Of a stretch of 64,000 bases of DNA, positions 62,601-64,000 are shown in pieces. The first letter of the stretch is position 1. Each line of letters begins with the position of its first letter. Under the pieces are notes generated by a model. The model had not been told where the DNA came from and searched no databases. It was given only the letters and a program-made list of their open reading frames with translations. Source of the DNA: Tropicibacter naphthalenivorans (lineage in GTDB: Bacteria > Pseudomonadota > Alphaproteobacteria > Rhodobacterales > Rhodobacteraceae). The stretch lies in NCBI RefSeq assembly GCF_900176475.1, contig NZ_FWXX01000002.1, forward strand, positions 260,560-324,559, given 5' to 3'. The translations under genes were made by a program, and so were the position numbers.

Positions 62601-64000
62601 GACCGGTAAAGCCCGCATCCGGCGTGTAGGTGATCGTGCCATCGGCGTTCACCAGAACCGAGCCGTTGGCCGGGTCGGTGGCGGTCACGGTGGTGATCGC
62701 ATCGCCGTTGGGATCGCTGTCGTTGCCCAGCACGTCCACGGTGATCGCGGTGTCCACCGGGGTGGTGTCCACATCGTCCACGGCCACCGGCGCGGTGTTG
62801 TCGACTTCGCCCACTTCGATGCGCACGGTGGCGCTGTCCACCAGACCATCGGGGTCGGTGACGGTGTAGGTAAAGGTATCGACGCCCTCATAGTCGGTGT
62901 TCGGCGTGTAGGTGACGGTGCCTTCGGGGTTGACGACAACGGTGCCGTTCGCCGGCGCTTCGGCGATGGTCACGGTCAGCAGGTCGCCATCCGGGTCGGT
63001 GTCGTTTTCCAGCACGGCCACGGTGGTGGGCGTGTTGATCAGCGTCGGCTGGACGTCGTCTTCGGCGTCGGGGCCTTCGTTGATGCCATCGTCCACGGTG
63101 ACGGTGACGGTGGCGGTGGCCGGGTTCCCGTCGGTGTCAGTGATCGAGTAGTCAAAGGTGTCCACACCGGTAAAGCCCGCGTCCGGCGTGTAGGTCACGG
63201 TGTTGTCCGCGTTCACCACGACAGAGCCGTTGGCCGGATCGGTCGCCGACGCCAGGGTCAGCTCTTGGCCATCGGGGTCGGTGTCGTTGCCCAGAACGTA
63301 GATCTGGATCGCGGTGTCGACGGGGGTGGTGACGATGTCGTCATCCGCGTCGGGCGCGCCTTCGGGGGCGACGGTCACGGTGACGGTCGCGGTGTCGGTG
63401 CCGCCCTGCCCGTCGTCAACGGTGTAGGTAAAGCTGTCCACCCCGGTGTAGCCCGCGTCAGGCGTATAGGTGACGGTGCCGTCGCCGTTGATCACAGCAG
63501 AGCCGTTGGCCGGATCGGTCACCGAGCTGACGGTCAGCGTGTCGCCGTCCAGATCGGTGTCGTTCGCCAGCACGGAAACGGTGGTGCTGCCGTCTTCGGC
63601 CACGGTGGCCAGGTCGTCGGTCGCCTCGGGGGCGGTGTTGTCCAGACCCACGCCCACGACCATCTCGCCGGTGTCGCTGTCGATCCCGTCGGTCACAACA
63701 TAGGTGATGGTGTCGTTACCGACAAAGCCCGCATCCGGCGTGTAGGTCACGGTGCCATCGGCGTTCAGCACGGCGTCGCCGTTTAGCGGCGTGCCGATCG
63801 AGGCCACGGTCAGGGTGTCGCCATCGGCGTCGGTGTCGTTGGCCAGCGGCGTAAAGGTCACCGGGGTGCCGATCTCGGTCGAGCCGGTGTCGATCACGGC
63901 GATGGGCGCCGCGTTCGGATCTTCGGAGACGGTGACTGTCACGGTGGCCGTGTCGGTCAGGCCATCGGGGTCGGTGATGGTGTACTCGAAGGTGTCCACG
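59689..64000 (-). CDS. Giant repeat adhesin / RTX protein with C-terminal Hint domain (5' truncated)
   Basis: At least 1437 residues; the frame is open to the window edge, so the N-terminus is missing. Nine complete and one partial cadherin/Ig-like repeats of 90-95 residues run from the N-side (motifs [20 protein letters not shown], DTDxDGDxLT, [34 protein letters not shown]). RTX calcium-binding nonapeptides follow ([19 protein letters not shown] and others). The C-terminal 190 residues are a Hint_2 domain ([20 protein letters not shown], then [10 protein letters not shown]). The whole protein is very acidic and lacks cysteine except the Hint Cys. Type I secretion and surface adhesion or biofilm roles are expected. 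A terminator-like hairpin lies downstream. Confidence 0.9.
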   Translation of the reverse strand, partial: VDTFEYTITDPDGLTDTATVTVTVSEDPNAAPIAVIDTGSTEIGTPVTFTPLANDTDADGDTLTVASIGTPLNGDAVLNADGTVTYTPDAGFVGNDTITYVVTDGIDSDTGEMVVGVGLDNTAPEATDDLATVAEDGSTTVSVLANDTDLDGDTLTVSSVTDPANGSAVINGDGTVTYTPDAGYTGVDSFTYTVDDGQGGTDTATVTVTVAPEGAPDADDDIVTTPVDTAIQIYVLGNDTDPDGQELTLASATDPANGSVVVNADNTVTYTPDAGFTGVDTFDYSITDTDGNPATATVTVTVDDGINEGPDAEDDVQPTLINTPTTVAVLENDTDPDGDLLTVTIAEAPANGTVVVNPEGTVTYTPNTDYEGVDTFTYTVTDPDGLVDSATVRIEVGEVDNTAPVAVDDVDTTPVDTAITVDVLGNDSDPNGDAITTVTATDPANGSVLVNADGTITYTPDAGFTGLDTFTYTIADPSLETDTATVTITVTEDDPNGAPVANDDADTTPVDTPVVVYVQGNDTDPDGDELTTVSATDPANGSVTVNPDGSITYTPDAGFEGTDTFDYTIADPSGATSTATATVTVGEPVDNVAPVAVDDTETTPVDTPVVVDVLGNDTDANGDEISTVSATDPANGSVTVNPDGSITYTPDAGFTGTDTFDYTITDPAGETATATATVTVGEPVDNVAPVAVDDTDATPVNTPVVVTVLDNDTDANSDVITIVSATDPANGSVTINDDGTITYTPDTDFVGTDTFDYVITDPDGETATATATVTVGGNGAPEVVDDEATTDIGTPVTIDPLANDSDPEDDPLTVTGIEQPENGTAVLNPDGTVTYTPDADFTGEDTIPYTVTDGTTPVTGEIVVTVGVSSDDLIDADIFPVSDDLQPLDPFDGLDEDPDPSDDLDSVVGTSGADSITTGDDDDTIVAGAGNDTVNPGIDDDLVSLGDGDDLLVDPQGADTVIGGAGNDTINVGYDTFSDYEGDDDTFPLLGFTSDPNPDDGRDSVQGNTGNDVILTGDDADTIDAGAGDDTVDGGIDDDFITGNLGNDSLIGGHGADTIDGGQGDDFIDGSAPSELTLTDDIDVNTENDRDSLIGALGNDTLIGGDDDDTLIGGSGNDLLDGGIDEDSLNGGNDDDTLLGGAGDDTLFGGAGNDSIDGGADADVIIVANAADGANDTVFGGSEGNDQDTLDMSLVGERGTDWRIVDAVTDSDGNGIDGTVEFLNDDREVTGTMDFFNIETVVPCFTPGILIATPQGERLVEDLEVGDRVITRDNGIQEIRWVGRKDLTGFELARKPHMKPILIQKGALGNGLPEHDMLVSPNHRVLVANDKTALYFEEREVLVAAKHLTGLEGVDEVEANGVAYIHFMFDQHEVVLSNGAWTESFQPGDYTLRGIGNAQRQEIFELFPELEHAEGLKAYSSARRSLKRHEAALLTK
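61672..62514 (-). repeat. Near-identical 285-bp tandem units inside the adhesin gene
   Basis: The three repeats covering about 61670-62515 share long stretches at the DNA level, for example GTTGGCCGGATCGGTCGCCG and ACCGGGGTATCCACCGG. Outer repeats are more diverged. This gradient suggests recent duplication or gene conversion within the array. Confidence 0.75.

Noticed and set aside
59431-63786. A 1451-codon open frame antisense to the giant adhesin
   Set aside because: It mirrors the repeats of the adhesin (Val/Gly/Asp/Arg low complexity), has no RBS or domain, and arises from codon bias in GC-rich repeats.

Overview
The window comes from a GC-rich alphaproteobacterium, almost certainly a member of Rhodobacterales (Roseobacter group). 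Pointers to this are the block dgt / argS / SPOR protein / nagZ / scpA / scpB, the long two-domain dCTP deaminase, LpxI in place of LpxH, two dimethylglycine-dehydrogenase-like flavoproteins, a perfect TTAA-N7-TTAAC (CtrA-type) box, and an intergenic repeat built around CCCCGGGATATTT.

Layout. 1-530: tail of an EP-repeat protein and a tRNA-Pro(GGG). 530-3.3 kb: dCTP deaminase, a 59-aa protein and a membrane diguanylate cyclase. 3.35-13.2 kb: a minus-strand run of chromosome segregation, cell-wall and tRNA-charging genes (scpB, scpA, nagZ, SPOR, argS, dgt). Between argS and dgt lie a frameshifted ion channel, a 40-codon gene, a CPA1 antiporter and an SDR-like gene. 13.2-15.3 kb: Fe-S, redox and repair genes (ErpA-like, xth, BolA, a 48-aa membrane peptide, Grx4). 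15.35-18.9 kb: zapA with a coiled-coil partner, divergent from transketolase. 19.0-20.0 kb: an AT-rich, probably acquired 5'-nucleotidase. 20-33.3 kb: the minus-strand envelope and isoprenoid block (lpxB, lpxI, lpxA, fabZ, skp, bamA, a 43-aa peptide, rseP, dxr, cdsA, uppS, frr, pyrH), broken by a plus-strand GlxA-type regulator between frr and pyrH. 33.4-41.6 kb: miaA, an AraC regulator and a peptide-type ABC importer. 41.6-53.2 kb: PilZ-like membrane protein, lytic transglycosylase, ssb, site-2 protease, aroB/aroK, a small-protein / exported-protein / xerD operon, tandem and dispersed repeats, a metallophosphoesterase-like protein, a CorC-type transporter and a GAF-histidine kinase. 53.3-58.3 kb: two divergent 801-aa FAD/GcvT dehydrogenases. 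58.4-64 kb: a MobA-like nucleotidyltransferase, a single-domain response regulator and the C-terminal part of a very large repeat adhesin ending in RTX repeats and a Hint domain, which runs off the right edge.

Functionally the window is mostly housekeeping: envelope assembly, cell division, one-carbon/methylamine oxidation and uptake. Three signalling genes (diguanylate cyclase, histidine kinase, response regulator) have TTAAC-type elements upstream of varying quality, which suggests a shared CtrA link. The least described material is a set of overlapping or isolated micro-genes (14774-14920, 26326-26457, 47104-47253, 9270-9392, 1631-1810), the repeats, and the operator-like arrays. No stretch above 300 bases lacks a gene except 26207-26656, which holds only the 43-codon gene and a terminator. 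No rRNA, CRISPR array, IS element or prophage was seen.
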